Assembly: GCA_038212305.1 (NCBI GenBank)
Contig: JBBQUP010000081.1
Coordinates: forward strand, 1-15,711
Origin: JBBQUP01 sp038212305
GTDB taxonomy: Bacteria > Bacteroidota > Bacteroidia > Bacteroidales > Marinilabiliaceae
Direction of reading: 5' to 3'
DNA: 15,711 bases
Numbering within the stretch: position 1 is the stretch's first letter; each line of letters opens with the position of its first letter. A model generated the notes under the pieces. That model did not search any database. It was not told where the DNA came from and saw only the letters and a program-made list of their open reading frames with translations. Positions 14,681-15,711 of the stretch are shown here, piece after piece. A program made the translations under genes and the position numbers.

Positions 14681-15711
14681 TTAATGAATTATTTTTATCG
14701 TTTGATTCTCATTGTTTTTGTTTGAAATCAAAACAATCAATACACGATTCTTATTTGCTATTAAAAGTTTAAAATCAGTGGATCCTTGAGTGTTTTGTAC
14801 TTGTAATAATTGACCTGTATTTGAAAATATTTGGATAAAGTTAGTTCCTGTATTTAGGTTGTTTAATTTTATATACCCATTACTTGAAATGGTTTTGACT
14901 GATTTATGGTTTGATAATTTGGTCTCTGTTGAAATGGAATGGTTTTCAAATGTACCAACATCAACCAACCCGTTGTGAATTCTAACTCCTCCAAACAAAT
15001 CAAGTGACATTAAATTTACAATGGCACTGTTATTCCCTTTATCAATTAAAGGCGAAATATCAGATAATTGCCAGTTTTCGCTACCTAAAACAGTTGATAA
15101 AAAATTTGGACCGTCGACAGCACTGTTATCAGTATTAATTGCAAAATTATTGGCTCCTCCAGTTGTATAACCTTCAAGGGCAGAATAGGTAGTATTTGTT
15201 AAGTCAGTTATTTGTGAGGCTGTTCCGTTATCTAGTTTATTTCCCCAAAGGATGCAATTAACCAAACTACTGCTGTTTGAAATGTACCGACTGATGCCTC
15301 CAATATTTCTCAAAGAACTGTTGTTGACAACGGTACAATTAATGAGCTTACCCCCAGTTGATAAATGTGCAGCTCCACCTGAACCGCTAACGCCAGTAGA
15401 ATGATTGTTGTAGATAAGACAGTTGATTATAGTTCCTCCATCATAGCAGTATGCCCCTGCACCAGAGCGAGTTGCTATATTATTGGTTATAATGCAATTT
15501 TTTAAGATTATTTTATCCGTCATTATAACACCTCCGCCGTTACAATAAGACGCTAATCCATAGGCAGTTCCGTTGTTGGCGTTTCCATCTCTAATGATAA
15601 AATTTTCTAATGCAGTCTCTTGTGCAGGTATGGTAGTTCCGCAATTAACTACGTGATATGAATTATTGCTTTGATCATTATCTGATTGAATTTCGCCTGT
15701 TATGATGGATG
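14681..15711 (-). CDS. Secreted right-handed beta-helix protein with T9SS sorting domain (3' part)
   Basis: The frame is open from the right edge of the window to the stop at 14681-14683, giving 342 visible residues; the N terminus with its signal peptide lies outside. A gene caller might start at ATG 15523, but the frame continues upstream with ENFIIRDGNANNGTAYGLAS and similar sequence, so that start is internal. The visible part has beta-helix turns with recurring INC/NCI and NN motifs (LKNCIITNN, GTIINCLIYNN, GKLINCTVVNN, SLVNCILWGN). A segment follows of the SP-ID-G...D..G..R..NG..D.G..E type (choice-of-anchor Q-like). The C-terminal domain of about 60 residues matches T9SS type A sorting domains (FIQIFSNTGQLLQV, ending TIKIIH). 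The protein is expected to cross the outer membrane by T9SS and stay at the surface or be released. Its ligand or substrate is unknown. Confidence 0.85.
   Translation of the reverse strand, partial: SIITGEIQSDNDQSNNSYHVVNCGTTIPAQETALENFIIRDGNANNGTAYGLASYCNGGGVIMTDKIILKNCIITNNIATRSGAGAYCYDGGTIINCLIYNNHSTGVSGSGGAAHLSTGGKLINCTVVNNSSLRNIGGISRYISNSSSLVNCILWGNKLDNGTASQITDLTNTTYSALEGYTTGGANNFAINTDNSAVDGPNFLSTVLGSENWQLSDISPLIDKGNNSAIVNLMSLDLFGGVRIHNGLVDVGTFENHSISTETKLSNHKSVKTISSNGYIKLNNLNTGTNFIQIFSNTGQLLQVQNTQGSTDFKLLIANKNRVLIVLISNKNNENQTIKIIH

Overview
The window looks like a chromosomal segment of a low-GC Bacteroidota bacterium, probably of the order Bacteroidales. This rests on four observations: a beta-helix surface protein ending in a type IX secretion (T9SS) sorting domain, a DUF4268 protein, a PocR-type sensor kinase, and gene starts without clear Shine-Dalgarno sequences. 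The lineage call is an inference from gene content.

Left region (1-5282, plus strand) is a decaying defence island. It opens with the C-terminal end of a type I restriction subunit (HsdR). One base later begins a SIR2-APAZ-Argonaute gene, a single-chain short prokaryotic Argonaute of the NAD-depleting abortive-infection type. An in-frame TAG at 2554-2556 splits it at the MID/PIWI junction. The PIWI half ends inside a perfect 19-bp inverted repeat (3354-3401). Beyond that lies a 5'-truncated remnant of a KAP-like P-loop NTPase with an in-frame TAA at 3522-3524, then about 470 bases with no recognisable gene, then the C-terminal stub of a PD-(D/E)XK (Rpn-type) transposase or nuclease.

Middle region (5287-7046) is ordinary chromosome. 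A DUF4268 gene and a 55-residue two-helix membrane protein form a small minus-strand operon. The tRNA pseudouridine synthase gene truA is on the plus strand.

Right region (7098-14247) is a minus-strand two-component cluster. In transcription order it contains a PocR-PAS-PAS histidine kinase, a single-domain response regulator, and a hybrid kinase with two receiver domains. Between the response regulator and the hybrid kinase sits a REPtron-like element. It consists of a Y1/HUH REP-associated transposase gene flanked on each side by three palindrome-rich repeat units of 195-225 bp. The two final units end in a diverged inverted copy of their own head, which gives them a MITE-like form. The cluster is followed by a 430-bp spacer containing a strong minus-strand terminator. 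The window closes with the 3' part of a T9SS-exported beta-helix protein gene.
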